A stretch of DNA of 64,000 bases from Streptomyces sp. CB03234 (GCF_001905885.1 NZ_LIYH01000007.1:372001-436000); one strand, 5' to 3'. Shown: positions 7,939 through 17,164, counted from the stretch's first letter. Made by a program: numbers and translations. Notes: generated by a model not told the origin, from the letters alone.

Positions 7939-8769
7939 ATGAGCTCCTTCCTGCGCCCGGCCGTCGGCGATGCCGTCGAAGCCGACGCCGGCCGAATAGC
8001 CGCCCAGTACCGGGCCATCACGTCGCACCTGGCCATCGCGCCGCCGGTGAGCGTGGTGATTCCCGCGATGAACGAGGCGGAGAACCTTCCGTACGTCTTC
8101 AAGACCCTGCCCGACTGGATTCATGAAGTGGTCCTCGTCGACGGCAATTCCACCGACGACACCGTGACCGTCGCCCGTGAGCTGCGGCCCGACGTCAAGG
8201 TCGTCAAGCAGGTCGGCAAGGGCAAGGGCGACGCCCTGATCAGCGGCTTCGCCGCCTGCACCGGCGACATCATCGTGATGGTCGACGCCGACGGCTCGGC
8301 CGACGGCCAGGAGATCGTGTCGTACGTCTCCGCCCTGGTCGGCGGCGCCGACTTCGCCAAGGGCTCCCGGTTCGCCAACGGCGGCGGCACGGACGACATG
8401 ACACCGGTCCGCAAGCTGGGCAACCGGCTGCTGTGCGCGATCGTCAACGCCAAGTTCGGCGCCCGCTACACCGACCTGTGCTACGGCTACAACGCCTTCT
8501 GGCGCCACTGCCTCGACAAGATCACCCTCGACTGCACCGGCTTCGAGATCGAGACCCTCATCAACATCCGGGTCGTCAAGGCGGGCCTCAGAGTCCAGGA
8601 AGTGCCCAGCCACGAGTACCTGCGCATCCACGGCGTCAGCAACCTCAACGCCGTACGCGACGGCATCCGCGTCCTGAAGGTGATCCTCAGGGAGAAGGGC
8701 GTCCGGCGCGCCGAGCGCCGCCGTACGGCCGACTTCTCCGTGAGCGTGCCCCGGGGCGGGCTCTCTTGA
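7939..8769 (+). CDS. Glycosyltransferase family 2 (polyprenyl-phosphate sugar type)
   Basis: 276 aa. The GT-A fold signatures are VSVVIPAMNEAENLPYVFK, VVLVDGNSTDDT and the DXD-like motif MVDADGSAD. The layout resembles dolichyl/undecaprenyl-phosphate sugar synthases, but there are no C-terminal membrane spans. It begins behind GAGAGGG and is the first gene of a tightly coupled trio with a second GT2 and a polysaccharide deacetylase. This points to assembly or trimming of a surface glycan. The sugar and acceptor are unknown. Confidence 0.88.
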   Translation: MSSFLRPAVGDAVEADAGRIAAQYRAITSHLAIAPPVSVVIPAMNEAENLPYVFKTLPDWIHEVVLVDGNSTDDTVTVARELRPDVKVVKQVGKGKGDALISGFAACTGDIIVMVDADGSADGQEIVSYVSALVGGADFAKGSRFANGGGTDDMTPVRKLGNRLLCAIVNAKFGARYTDLCYGYNAFWRHCLDKITLDCTGFEIETLINIRVVKAGLRVQEVPSHEYLRIHGVSNLNAVRDGIRVLKVILREKGVRRAERRRTADFSVSVPRGGLS

Positions 8770-9749
8770 GCGGTCGTCACTTCTCCGTGGTGATCTGCGC
8801 CTACACCGAGGACCGGTGGGAGGACGTCCTGGCGGCCGTCGAGTCCGTACGGCACCAGTCGCGGCCCGCCCTGGAGACGCTGCTCGTCGTCGACCACAAC
8901 GAGGCGCTGCTGGAGCGGCTCGGCAAGGAGTACCAGGACGCCGGGGAGGAGGTGCGGGTGCTCGCCAACGCGGGCCCCCGCGGCCTGTCGGCCGGCCGCA
9001 ACACCGGCATCGCGGCCGCCCGCGGCGACATCGTCGCCTTCCTCGACGACGACGCCGTCGCCGAGCGGGACTGGCTGCGGTGGTTCGACGAGGCGTACGA
9101 CGACCCCCGGGTGGTGGCCGTCGGCGGGCGGACGGTGCCGGTGTGGGCGTCGGGGCGGCGCCCGGTGTGGTTCCCGGAGGAGTTCGACTGGGTCGTCGGC
9201 TGTACGTACCGGGGGCTGCCGCCCGGGCAGGTGCGCGTGCGCAACGTCCTGGGCGGGAACGCCTCCTTCCGGCGCGGCGCCTTCGACGCGGCGGGCGGGT
9301 TCGCCACCGGGATCGGGCGGGACGGCGACAAGCGGCCGCTGGGGTGCGAGGAGACGGAGCTGTGCATCCGGCTCGGCAACGCCCTGCCGGACGCCGTCCT
9401 GCTGATCGACGACCGGGCGGTGATCCACCACAAGGTCCCGGTCGCGCGCGAACGGTTCCGTTACTTCCGTACCCGCGCCTACGCCGAGGGCCTGTCCAAG
9501 GCGCTCGTCGCCCGCAGCGTCGGCGCGGGCAAGGGCCTGGAGACCGAGCGCCGGTACACCACGCGCGTGCTGCCCGCCGGAGTGGCGCGGGGCCTCAGGG
9601 ACTTCGTGCTGGCCCGGCCGGGCGGCGCGGGGCGGGCGGGCGCCATTGTCGCGGGCGTGGCGGTGGCGGCGGGGGGTTACGTACGGGGCGCCCTGGCATC
9701 CCGTAAGGGCGGCGGTTTCTCGTACGGACCGATCGGAGACCCGCCATGA
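8766..9749 (+). CDS. Glycosyltransferase family 2
   Basis: 327 aa from a TTG start that overlaps the preceding stop (TTGA). The frame is open further upstream, but that part is an out-of-frame reading of the first GT gene. Motifs are FSVVICAYTEDRWEDVLAAVESV, LLVVDHNE, GLSAGRNTGIAAARGDIVAFLDDDA (DDD metal-binding motif), and a later GGNASFRRGAF ... CEETELCIRLG acceptor region. It is an inverting GT-A enzyme adding a sugar to an unknown glycan. Its stop overlaps the deacetylase start. Confidence 0.88.
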   Translation: MSGRHFSVVICAYTEDRWEDVLAAVESVRHQSRPALETLLVVDHNEALLERLGKEYQDAGEEVRVLANAGPRGLSAGRNTGIAAARGDIVAFLDDDAVAERDWLRWFDEAYDDPRVVAVGGRTVPVWASGRRPVWFPEEFDWVVGCTYRGLPPGQVRVRNVLGGNASFRRGAFDAAGGFATGIGRDGDKRPLGCEETELCIRLGNALPDAVLLIDDRAVIHHKVPVARERFRYFRTRAYAEGLSKALVARSVGAGKGLETERRYTTRVLPAGVARGLRDFVLARPGGAGRAGAIVAGVAVAAGGYVRGALASRKGGGFSYGPIGDPP

Positions 9750-10543
9750 CCGGTCCCGTACCGATCCTGATGTACCACGCCGTCGGGCACCGGCCCGCGA
9801 AGGCGGCGTACGGGCTGTCCGTCTCGCCGGAGGCGTTCGCCGCGCAGATGGAGCTGCTCGGCGAGCGCGGGTTCACGCCGGTCACGACGGCCGGGCTCGG
9901 GCAGGCGTGGCGCACCGGTGCGCCGCTGCCGGACCGGCCGGTGCTGATCACCTTCGACGACGGGTACGAGGGGGTGCACCGGCACGCCCTGCCGGTCCTC
10001 GCCCAGCACGGCTTCGCGTCCACCCTGTTCGTGTCGACGGGGTGGCTGCGCGGCGCGTACGAGGAGGGCGGTGCCCTGGACACCATGCTCGACTGGGACC
10101 AGGTGCGGGAACTGGCCGCCGCCGGCACCGAGATCGGCGGCCACTCCCACACCCATCCGCAGCTGGACCAACTCGACGACGAGCGGCTCCGGTTCGAGAC
10201 CGTGCGGTGCCGGGAGATCATCACGGAGGAGGTGGGGACCGCCCCGGTCTCGTTCGCCTACCCGTACGGCTACTCCAGCCGGCGCGTGCGGCGCACGGTC
10301 CGCGACGCCGGGTTCGCGCAGGCGCTGGCCGTGGGCAACGCGACCGCGCGGCGCACGCAGGGTCCGTACGCGCTGCGCCGGGTGACCGTGCGGCGCGGCA
10401 CGGGCATCGAGGAGTTCGGTCGGCTCGTGGAAGGGCGGGCCGTCGGGCGGACGTTCGCGAAGGACCGGGCGCTGACCAAGGGGTACGCGGTCGTGCGCCG
10501 CGCCCGGCGGGCGGCGGCCGTGCTGGTTCGCACACGTACATAA
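9746..10543 (+). CDS. Polysaccharide deacetylase (CE4 / NodB domain)
   Basis: 265 aa, coupled by ATGA to the GT2 gene. NodB motif 1 is TFDDGYE, with the catalytic Asp and metal Asp. Motif 2 is HSHTHPQL, with two metal His, and motif 3 is AYPYG. It would remove N- or O-acetyl groups from a polysaccharide or glycolipid intermediate. There is no signal peptide (MTGPVPILMYHAVGH), so it acts in the cytoplasm or needs another route out. This fits modification of a precursor made by the two upstream transferases. The C-terminus is Arg-rich. Confidence 0.9.
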   Translation: MTGPVPILMYHAVGHRPAKAAYGLSVSPEAFAAQMELLGERGFTPVTTAGLGQAWRTGAPLPDRPVLITFDDGYEGVHRHALPVLAQHGFASTLFVSTGWLRGAYEEGGALDTMLDWDQVRELAAAGTEIGGHSHTHPQLDQLDDERLRFETVRCREIITEEVGTAPVSFAYPYGYSSRRVRRTVRDAGFAQALAVGNATARRTQGPYALRRVTVRRGTGIEEFGRLVEGRAVGRTFAKDRALTKGYAVVRRARRAAAVLVRTRT

Positions 10544-10575
10544 ACGCCGTGCGGGGAACGCGTGTGTGCCGGATC

Positions 10576-11679
10576 ATGGAGCGCATGTCTGCCAACCCTC
10601 ATGAGGCTCTGCCGATCCGGCTCACCGTCGACGACAGCGACACCCCTGCCGATGTCGTCGACGCGCTGTTCCTCGGGCGCTTCGCGACGGGCGAGCAGCC
10701 GTACGCGCACAGCTCCACCATCGACCGCGTCAAGCCCGGCGCGACCCTGCTCCCGCCGGGCGCCGCGGTGCTGCGCTCGGCCCGCGACGACGACCGCAGT
10801 GCCACGCTCGCCGAGGGCGACGGCTGGACGCTGCTGGTCTCCCGCTGGAACCGGGGCGCCGACGTGACCGTCACGGCGGTCGAGCGGGAGCTGGCCGAAC
10901 GGGTGCTGAAGCAGGCGACGGACGGCGCGAAGGACGACCCGGAGCCGCAGCCGGACAACGTCACCATGGGCTTCTGGTACGTGTCGCCGCGCCGCGGCCC
11001 GCACCGCACGACCCGCCGGATCGCCGCCGGGTCGTGGGAGCAGGTGCGGCCCAACTACACCGCGCCGGTCGCCGAGGCGATGGACCGGCTGATGAAGGTC
11101 ACCCCGGACGACATCGCGGGCCGGCTCCTTCTGCTGCACGGGCCGCCGGGCACCGGCAAGACGTCGGCGCTGCGCACCCTGGCCCGGTCGTGGCGGGACT
11201 GGTGCCAGGTGGACTGCGTGCTGGACCCGGAGCGGCTGTTCAACGACGTCGGGTACCTGATGGACATCGCGATCGGCGAGGACGAGGGCACGGCGAACGG
11301 CCGGTGGCGGCTGCTGCTCCTGGAGGACTGCGACGAGCTGATCCGCGGCGAGGCCAGGCACACGGCCGGGCAGGCCCTGTCGCGGCTGCTGAACCTGACG
11401 GACGGGCTGCTGGGGCAGGGCCGCAACGTCCTGGTCGGGGTCACCACCAACGAGGACCTGGAGCGCCTCCACCCGGCGGTGGTCCGCCCCGGCCGCTGCC
11501 TGGCCCGCATCGAGGTCGGGCCGCTGACCCGGCCGGAGGCGGTGGCGTGGCTCGGCACCGAGGAGGGCGTCGGGCGGGACGGGGCGACGCTGGCGGAGCT
11601 GTACGCGCTGCGCCGCGGCACGGGCCCGGCGGCGGTCCCGGACCAGGCGCGCGGCGCGGACGCGGGGCTGTACCTGTAG
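10576..11679 (+). CDS. AAA family ATPase with N-terminal DUF5925-like domain
   Basis: 367 aa from the ATG at 10576. The ATG at 10585 (MSANPHEALPIRL) is an equally good start with GGAG 3 nt upstream. The N-terminal half (VDDSDTPADVVDALFLGRFATGEQPY) matches a domain seen in Streptomyces AAA proteins (DUF5925 as I recall it). The C-terminal ATPase has Walker A GPPGTGKTSALRTL, Walker B LLLLEDCDEL, sensor 1 VGVTTNEDL, and HPAVVRPGR as the arginine-finger region. The role is unknown. It stands alone between the deacetylase and a convergent GntR gene. Confidence 0.85.
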   Translation: MERMSANPHEALPIRLTVDDSDTPADVVDALFLGRFATGEQPYAHSSTIDRVKPGATLLPPGAAVLRSARDDDRSATLAEGDGWTLLVSRWNRGADVTVTAVERELAERVLKQATDGAKDDPEPQPDNVTMGFWYVSPRRGPHRTTRRIAAGSWEQVRPNYTAPVAEAMDRLMKVTPDDIAGRLLLLHGPPGTGKTSALRTLARSWRDWCQVDCVLDPERLFNDVGYLMDIAIGEDEGTANGRWRLLLLEDCDELIRGEARHTAGQALSRLLNLTDGLLGQGRNVLVGVTTNEDLERLHPAVVRPGRCLARIEVGPLTRPEAVAWLGTEEGVGRDGATLAELYALRRGTGPAAVPDQARGADAGLYL

Positions 11680-11781
11680 CGGGCGCCTGGAAGGTCCGGG
11701 CGGGGGCGCCTCCCGCCGCCCGTGAGGCACCCCGGCCGCACGCCCGGCTGGGCGCTAACCGCCGCACCGCCCGGCCGGGCC

Positions 11782-12156
11782 CTAGCCGTCGTACGCCGCT
11801 CGCAGCGCGTCGGTCACGGCCGCTTCCGCGTCGGCGCGGCTGAGGCCCAGGCGGTGGGCCTCGGTGGCGTACGCGGCGGCTGCCGTGGCGGCCTGGCGGG
11901 CGGCGGCGTCGCCGGCGGGGGCGACGAACGTGCCGGCCCGGCCGCGGGTCTCGATCACCCCGTCCGTCTCCAGCACCCGGTACGCCTTGGCGACCGTGTT
12001 CGCGGCGAGGCCCAGTTCTTCCGCGAGGCCCCGGACGGTCGGCAGCTTGTAGCCGACGGGGAGGCGGCCCGAGCGGGCCTGGGCGGAGATCTGGGCGCGC
12101 AGCTGTTCGTACGGGGCGGTCGAGGAGCCCGCGTCGATGGAGATCTTCAAGGTCAC
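11782..12156 (-). CDS. GntR family regulator, YtrA subfamily
   Basis: 124 aa from a GTG start (V-TLKISIDAGSSTAPYEQL). The winged helix contains LPVGYKLPTVRGLAEELGLAANTVAKAYRVLE. The short C-terminal dimerisation part has no ligand domain, which defines the YtrA subgroup. These usually repress an adjacent ABC transporter. Here the divergent gene is a double acetyltransferase and no transporter is linked. The intergenic region with the acetyltransferase is 72 bp. Confidence 0.92.
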   Translation of the reverse strand: MTLKISIDAGSSTAPYEQLRAQISAQARSGRLPVGYKLPTVRGLAEELGLAANTVAKAYRVLETDGVIETRGRAGTFVAPAGDAAARQAATAAAAYATEAHRLGLSRADAEAAVTDALRAAYDG

Positions 12157-12228
12157 GGGCCCGATTGTCCCCCACCGGGGCGATATTCGGAGGCGATCGG
12201 AGCCGGGGCGCGCGTACCGTGCGGGCCC

Positions 12229-13152
12229 ATGACTGTGATCGTGCGTGACTTCCGTCCCGATGACGCCGAGGCCGTGGTGCGGGTGCGGCGTGCCGCGCTG
12301 CCCTTCGAGGTGACGACGCCCCATGCCGTGCTCCGCCAGGCCGAGTCGGCCAACCCGGCGAAGAAGTACCGGCTGTTGATAGCCGAGAAGGACGGCGAGA
12401 TCGTCGGCACGGCCAATGTCGGCCTCGCGTACGAGTCCGGGACGCCGGGGCAGTCGTACGCCAATCCGCAGGTCCACCCCGACCACCGGGGCCATGGCGC
12501 GGGCGGCCTGCTGCTGCGTACCGCCGAGGAGCACCTGGCGGTCGAGGGCGCGGAGAGCGTGTACGCGTGGGTGCTTGACGAGCCGGGGTTCCGGTCGTTC
12601 GCGGAGAAGCGCGGCTACCGGCCCACCCGGCCGGCGCACTTCCAGCGGCTGGACCTGGCGGGCGGCGCCCTGCCGGAGCTGCCCGCGGCGCTCCCGCCGG
12701 GCGTCGAACTGCGTACCGCCGCCGACTACGCCGCCGATCCGCGCCCGCTGTTCGAGGCGGACGCGGAGGTGACGTCGGACGAGCCGAGCGACATCGGGGC
12801 GGAGCTGGACGACTACGAGGCCTGGTTGGCCGACACCTGGAACAACCCGCTCCTCGACCGTGACCTGACGACGGTCGTCACGGTGGACGGCACGGTGGCG
12901 GCCTTCACCGCCGCCCACACCGACGGCGGGGCGCGCTACCACTCGGGCATGACCGGGACGCTGCGCGCGTACCGGGGCCGGGGGCTGGCGAAGCTCGCCA
13001 AGACCGACTCGCTGCGGAGGGCCCGCGCGGCGGGCTACACGGACGCGTTCACGAACAACGACGCGGAGAACGGGCCGATGCTGGCGATCAACAAGTGGTT
13101 CGGGTACGAGATCTGCGCGACGGAGGTCCGGCATGTCCGCACGCTCGGTTGA
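12229..13152 (+). CDS. GNAT acetyltransferase with two tandem GNAT domains
   Basis: 307 aa. The first GNAT fold spans about residues 1-140, with acetyl-CoA loop VHPDHRGHGAGGLLL. The second spans about 150-307, with the loop LRAYRGRGLAKLAK and TNNDAENGPMLAINKWFGY, as in mycothiol-synthase-like or Eis-like double-GNAT proteins. The start is an ATG 9 nt after a TACCGT -10-like hexamer (12215-12220), so the mRNA may be leaderless. The substrate is unknown. It overlaps the next gene by 20 bp. Confidence 0.9.
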   Translation: MTVIVRDFRPDDAEAVVRVRRAALPFEVTTPHAVLRQAESANPAKKYRLLIAEKDGEIVGTANVGLAYESGTPGQSYANPQVHPDHRGHGAGGLLLRTAEEHLAVEGAESVYAWVLDEPGFRSFAEKRGYRPTRPAHFQRLDLAGGALPELPAALPPGVELRTAADYAADPRPLFEADAEVTSDEPSDIGAELDDYEAWLADTWNNPLLDRDLTTVVTVDGTVAAFTAAHTDGGARYHSGMTGTLRAYRGRGLAKLAKTDSLRRARAAGYTDAFTNNDAENGPMLAINKWFGYEICATEVRHVRTLG

Positions 13153-13630
13153 CGTCCGTCTCGTCAAGGCGGGCCGGACGAAGATCCGGTACCCGGCCGA
13201 GGTGGTCTCCGACGACGGCACCCGCCTGACGGTCCGCGCCCCGTGGGCGGCGGACGGGGTGCGGGACTTCGGGTTCGTACGCTTCGAGCCGGGTGACGTG
13301 TTCGTCGAGCACTACTGGCGGGACCGGTGGTACGCGGTGAAGGAGGTCCGGGCCGGGGACGGCGCCCTGAAGGGCTGGTACTGCGACATCACGCGGCCCG
13401 CTCTCGTCTCTGCCGACGAGGTGGTCGTGGAGGACCTGGACCTGGACCTGTGGGTGTCGGCGGACGGCCGCGAGGTGCTGCGGCTGGACGAGGACGAGTT
13501 CGAGGCGAGCGGCCTGGCGGAGCGGGACCCGGCGGCCGCGGCGGCCGCCCGCGGGGCGCTGGACGCGCTGGAGGCGATGGCCCGTGCGGGCGTCCTGCCG
13601 GGGGCGGGTCAGGAGACGGGCTTGCGGTAG
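13133..13630 (+). CDS. DUF402 domain protein
   Basis: 165 aa. The core GFVRFEPGDVFVEHYWRDRWYAVKEV ... GWYCDITRPAL followed by DLDLDLWVSADGREV is the DUF402 fold. Characterised members are nucleoside di/triphosphatases or RNA-end nucleotide hydrolases that use a cluster of acidic residues. The start lies inside the upstream GNAT gene (20 bp overlap), so the two are translationally linked. It overlaps the convergent GNAT gene by 22 bp at the 3' end. Confidence 0.88.
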   Translation: MSARSVDVRLVKAGRTKIRYPAEVVSDDGTRLTVRAPWAADGVRDFGFVRFEPGDVFVEHYWRDRWYAVKEVRAGDGALKGWYCDITRPALVSADEVVVEDLDLDLWVSADGREVLRLDEDEFEASGLAERDPAAAAAARGALDALEAMARAGVLPGAGQETGLR

Positions 13631-14049
13631 TGGACGCGCTCCGGGTCGGCCGCCGTGCGCGGCTCGTCGACCTCGTAGCCGTACCGCTCGTACATCGCCC
13701 GGTTCTCCCGCATCAGCGTGTGCGTGAGGAGCCGCACCTCGGGAAGGCCGAGGTCGCGGGCCCGCTCCTCCACGAAGGCGAGCAGGCGGCGGCCGAGGCC
13801 GGTGCCCTGCGCGTCGGGGTGGACGGCGATGTTGTCCAGGTACAGGTGGTCGGCCTCGGTCCTGAGGACCACGAGGCCGACCACCGGGTCACCGGCGACG
13901 TACACCCCGCCCGCGGCCACATCCGCCGCGTGGTCGGCCTCCATCGGGGCCGGTACGCGGCCGATCCGTGCGATGTAGTGGTGGTAGGCCGCGTCGGTGA
14001 CGGCCTTCACGCGGGGGACGTCGTCGGTGGTCGCACGGCGAATTGTCAT
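13609..14049 (-). CDS. GNAT family N-acetyltransferase
   Basis: 146 aa, single GNAT domain. The signature IAVHPDAQGTGLGRRLLAFVEERA is the acetyl-CoA pyrophosphate loop, and NRAMYERYGYEV is the C-terminal motif. Its ATG overlaps the stop of tctA (ATGA), so it is the last gene of the tct operon. It might acetylate an imported compound or simply ride along. Confidence 0.9.
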   Translation of the reverse strand: MTIRRATTDDVPRVKAVTDAAYHHYIARIGRVPAPMEADHAADVAAGGVYVAGDPVVGLVVLRTEADHLYLDNIAVHPDAQGTGLGRRLLAFVEERARDLGLPEVRLLTHTLMRENRAMYERYGYEVDEPRTAADPERVHYRKPVS

Positions 14050-15542
14050 ACCGTCAGATTACGACGGCGCGTGATCACCTTCTTGAGCAGGGGCCAGGCC
14101 AGCAGGACGACGATCACGGCGTACACGGTCACCGAGAACGGGGTGTTGACCAGGCCGGTGACGCTGCCGTCGCTGATCTGGAGCGCCCGGCGCAGCTGCT
14201 GTTCGGCGGCCGGGCCGAGGATGACACCGATGACGGCGGGCAGCACCGGCAGGCCGTAGCGGCGCATGCCGAACCCGATGAGGCCGATGATCAGCAGGAT
14301 GACCAGGTCCAGGGCCTCGCCACCGACCGCGTACGCGCCGGTCGCCGCGAAGAACAGGATCCCCGCGTACAGGTACGGGCGCGGGACGCGCAGCAGCTTG
14401 GCCCACAGGGGCGCGAGCGGCAGGTTCAGCGCGAGGAGCAGCACCATGCCGACGAAGAGGGAGGCGATCAGGCCCCACACCAGGTCGGGTTCCCGTTCGA
14501 AGAGCAGCGGGCCGGGCTGGATGCCGTACTGCTGGAAGGCGGCCAGCATCACGGCGGCGACGGCCGTCGTGGGCAGGCCCAGCGTCAGCATCGACACGAG
14601 CGTGCCGGCCGCCGAGGCGGAGGCGGCGGACTCCGGTCCGGCCACGCCCTCGATGGCGCCGCGCCCGAACTCGTCCTTGTGCTTGGACAGCCGCTTCTCG
14701 GTGACGTACGACAGGAAGGTCGGGATCTCCGCGCCGCCGGCCGGGATGGCTCCGAACGGGAAGCCGATGAGCGGCCCGCGCAGCCACGGCTTCCAGGTGC
14801 GCTTGACGTCGTCCTTGCCGAGCCAGGGCCGGCCGACGGGGATCGCGTCGCCGCCGGTGCGCCGCAGGTGGGCGGCGACCCACAGGGCCTCGCCGATGGC
14901 GAAGAGGCCGACCGCGACGATGACGACGTCGATGCCGTCGGCGAGCTGGAGCGAGCCGAAGGTGAGCCGCTGCTGTCCGGTCATCTGGTCGAGGCCGACG
15001 AGGCCGAGGGTGAGGCCGATGAGCAGCGAGGCCAGGCCCCGGACGCGGGACGAGCCCAGCACGGAGGTCACCGCGATGAACGCCAGCACCATGATGGCGA
15101 AGTAGTCGGGCGCGCCGATGTCCACCGCCAGGGCGGCGACGGTCGGCGCGAGGGCCACCAGCAGGATCGTGCCGATCATGCCGCCCGCGAAGTGCCCGCC
15201 CGCGGCCGCCGCGAGAGCTTGCGCGCCGCGCCCCGCCTTGGCCATCGGGTTGCCCTCGATGGCGGCGACGACGGCGGCGCTCTCACCGGGGGTGTTGAGC
15301 AGGATGGAGGTGGTGGAGCCGCCGAACATCGCCCCGTAGTAGATGCCGGCGAACATGATGAACGCGCCGGTGGGTTCCAGTCCGTACGTCACGGGGAGCA
15401 GCAGCGCGACCGCCATGGCCGGGCCGATGCCGGGCAGGACGCCGATGGCCGTGCCGAGGAGCACGCCTATCGCCGCCCACAGCAGGTTGATGGGCGTCAG
15501 GGCGGTGCCGAAGCCGTCGAGGAGGGAGTTCAAAGAGTCCAT
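14046..15542 (-). CDS. tctA: Tripartite tricarboxylate transporter large permease TctA
   Basis: 498 aa, standard for TctA. About 11-12 hydrophobic segments are visible. Family motifs include NLLWAAIGVLLGTAIGVLPGIGPAM near the N-terminus, AGIYYGAMFGGSTTSILLNTPGE, and a second copy of the GxPG-type loop, PFGAIPAGGAEIPTFLSY. It forms the large membrane subunit of a secondary, binding-protein-dependent carboxylate importer with the two genes upstream. It is coupled to tctB through TGATG. Confidence 0.95.
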   Translation of the reverse strand: MDSLNSLLDGFGTALTPINLLWAAIGVLLGTAIGVLPGIGPAMAVALLLPVTYGLEPTGAFIMFAGIYYGAMFGGSTTSILLNTPGESAAVVAAIEGNPMAKAGRGAQALAAAAGGHFAGGMIGTILLVALAPTVAALAVDIGAPDYFAIMVLAFIAVTSVLGSSRVRGLASLLIGLTLGLVGLDQMTGQQRLTFGSLQLADGIDVVIVAVGLFAIGEALWVAAHLRRTGGDAIPVGRPWLGKDDVKRTWKPWLRGPLIGFPFGAIPAGGAEIPTFLSYVTEKRLSKHKDEFGRGAIEGVAGPESAASASAAGTLVSMLTLGLPTTAVAAVMLAAFQQYGIQPGPLLFEREPDLVWGLIASLFVGMVLLLALNLPLAPLWAKLLRVPRPYLYAGILFFAATGAYAVGGEALDLVILLIIGLIGFGMRRYGLPVLPAVIGVILGPAAEQQLRRALQISDGSVTGLVNTPFSVTVYAVIVVLLAWPLLKKVITRRRNLTV

Positions 15543-16060
15543 CAGAGCACTCCCATCAGCGGGCCGCCGGGGAGCGGGACGCCGAGCAGGTTGTTGAAGA
15601 CGACGTAGGTGAGCAGGGAGAGGACGACCGCGATCAGCGGGTCGCGGTCGGCGCGGCGGCTGCCGAGCGCGTACGCGGAGCCCCAGAAGATCAGCGCCCC
15701 GGCGACGGGGAAGCCGACCGGGCCGATGAGGACGGCGCCGCCGAGGAAGACCCCGGCGAGCAGCAGGACGGTGCGCCAGTCGCTGGGCTCGGACAGGTCG
15801 ATGTCCTCGCCGCCCTCGGCCTCGCCCCGGCCGCCGCGCAGGACGTCGACGGCGAGGAGGACGGCGACGAGGAGCAGGCCCGCGCCGACGACGAGGGGGA
15901 CGGTCGTGGGGCCGACGGGTCCGCGCTGTCCCGCGGCGATGTCCATGGTGAGCGCGTCGGTGAGGACGAGCGCCCCGAGGACGGCGAGCAGCAGGCCGAC
16001 GCCGAGCTCGGAGTGCTCCCGCAGCCAGGAGCGGCGGCCTCCCTCCGGTGGTGTGGTCAC
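15542..16060 (-). CDS. tctB: Tripartite tricarboxylate transporter small permease TctB
   Basis: 172 aa with four predicted membrane spans (LGVGLLLAVLGALVLTDAL, TVPLVVGAGLLLVAVLLAV, VLLLAGVFLGGAVLIG, LIAVVLSLLTYVVFNNLLG). The closing VFNNLLGVPLPGG is typical of TctB. The GTG start overlaps the tctC stop (GTGA), and the stop overlaps the tctA start. It is the small membrane subunit of the TctABC importer. Confidence 0.93.
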   Translation of the reverse strand: MTTPPEGGRRSWLREHSELGVGLLLAVLGALVLTDALTMDIAAGQRGPVGPTTVPLVVGAGLLLVAVLLAVDVLRGGRGEAEGGEDIDLSEPSDWRTVLLLAGVFLGGAVLIGPVGFPVAGALIFWGSAYALGSRRADRDPLIAVVLSLLTYVVFNNLLGVPLPGGPLMGVL

Positions 16061-17040
16061 AGTCCCAGCTCCTTCAGCACGGAGTCGACGCGCTTGTTCT
16101 GCTCGTCGAGGAAGGTCCCGAATTCGTCACCGGACAGGTAGGCGTCGCTCCAGCCGTTCTTCTTCAGGGATTCCCGCCACTCCTTGGAGGCGTGCAGTTT
16201 CTCGACGAGCCCGATGAGCTTGTCGCGCTCGGCGCCGGACAGGCCGGGCGGGGCGACGATGCCGCGCCAGTTGGTGAACTCGGTGTCGAGCCCCGCCTCG
16301 CGGAGGGTGGGGGCGTCCAGCCCGGGGACGCGCTTGGGGCCGGTGACGGCCAGCAGCCGCAGCTCGCCGGACTTGATCTGGTCGAGGTACTCGCCGACGC
16401 CCGAGACCCCGAAGGCGACCTTGTTGCCGAGGATGGAGGCGAGGAGCTCGCCGCCGCCGTCGAAGGGGATGTAGTTCACCGATTTCGGGGCGATCCCGGC
16501 GGCCTGCGCCATGAGCATGGGCGCGAGGTGGTCGGGCCCGCCCGGGGACGACCCGCCGCCGACGGGCAGCTTGGCCGGGTTCTTCTTCCAGGCGGCGAGG
16601 AGGTCCTGGATGGTCCTGTACGGGGAGTCCTTGCCGACGACCACGATGTCCTGCTCCTCGGTGAGCCGGGCGATCGGGGTGGTGTCGGCGAGGGTCGCCG
16701 GGGTCTTGTTGGTGTGTACGGCTCCGACGACGCCGAGGCCCATGGACATCGCGAGCCTGCCGTTGCCCCGCTCGCCGACGAGCCGGGTCAGGCCGACGGT
16801 GCCGCCGGCGCCGGGCAGGTTGAAGACCTCGATGCCGTGGGTGAGGCCGGCGTCCTCGGCGTTCTTGGCGGCGGTGCGGGCCGTGATGTCGTAGCCGCCA
16901 CCGGGCGTGTTGGGGACCATGAGGCGCAGGCCGGGGATCTGCGTGCCGGTGTCGGAGCCGCTGCCCGTGGTGAGCAGCGGTGGCCCCACGAGCACCAGCA
17001 GCGCCGCCCCGAGCAGGGCGAGGGGAGTGCGCAATCGCAC
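16057..17040 (-). CDS. tctC: Tripartite tricarboxylate transporter substrate-binding protein TctC (Bug family)
   Basis: 327 aa from GTG with AAAGGCGG 6 nt upstream. The signal peptide is RLRTPLALLGAALLVLVG, with no lipobox Cys. Bug-family marks are LRLMVPNTPGGGYDITAR, FNLPGAGGTVGL and GIVAPPGLSGAERDKL. It captures a di- or tricarboxylate outside the membrane and delivers it to TctAB. The exact ligand is not predictable. A divergent response regulator lies 124 bp upstream and probably controls the operon. Confidence 0.94.
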   Translation of the reverse strand: MRLRTPLALLGAALLVLVGPPLLTTGSGSDTGTQIPGLRLMVPNTPGGGYDITARTAAKNAEDAGLTHGIEVFNLPGAGGTVGLTRLVGERGNGRLAMSMGLGVVGAVHTNKTPATLADTTPIARLTEEQDIVVVGKDSPYRTIQDLLAAWKKNPAKLPVGGGSSPGGPDHLAPMLMAQAAGIAPKSVNYIPFDGGGELLASILGNKVAFGVSGVGEYLDQIKSGELRLLAVTGPKRVPGLDAPTLREAGLDTEFTNWRGIVAPPGLSGAERDKLIGLVEKLHASKEWRESLKKNGWSDAYLSGDEFGTFLDEQNKRVDSVLKELGL

Positions 17041-17128
17041 GGGTGCCGCCTTTCATGCGGTATCTGTGAAGTGGCCCACATGTTGCCCGCGCGTTAAGAA
17101 CCTGTCTCCCTTCCGCAACCAACGGACG

Positions 17129-17157
17129 TTGTGGTCGTTGTGGTCGGGACCTAGCGT
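17129..17157 (+). promoter_or_regulatory. Probable promoter of the response regulator gene
   Basis: TTGTGG (17129-17134) and TAGCGT (17152-17157) have an ideal 17-bp spacing. The -10 ends 7 bp before the GTG at 17165, so the transcript should begin at or next to the start codon. The same short region must hold control sites for the divergent tct operon. Confidence 0.55.
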
Positions 17158-17164
17158 GTCGCCG

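Noticed and set aside
8433..8765. N-terminal extension of the second GT2 gene
   Set aside because: It reads the first GT2 gene out of frame. The TTG at 8766, coupled to the preceding stop, starts the real domain.
9646..10575. N-terminal extension of the AAA ATPase frame back into the deacetylase gene
   Set aside because: The extension is an out-of-frame reading of the deacetylase. The family start is near 10576-10585.
14043..15608. 521-codon plus-strand frame opposite tctA
   Set aside because: Composition is Gln/Asp/Gly-rich without domains. tctA on the other strand is unambiguous.
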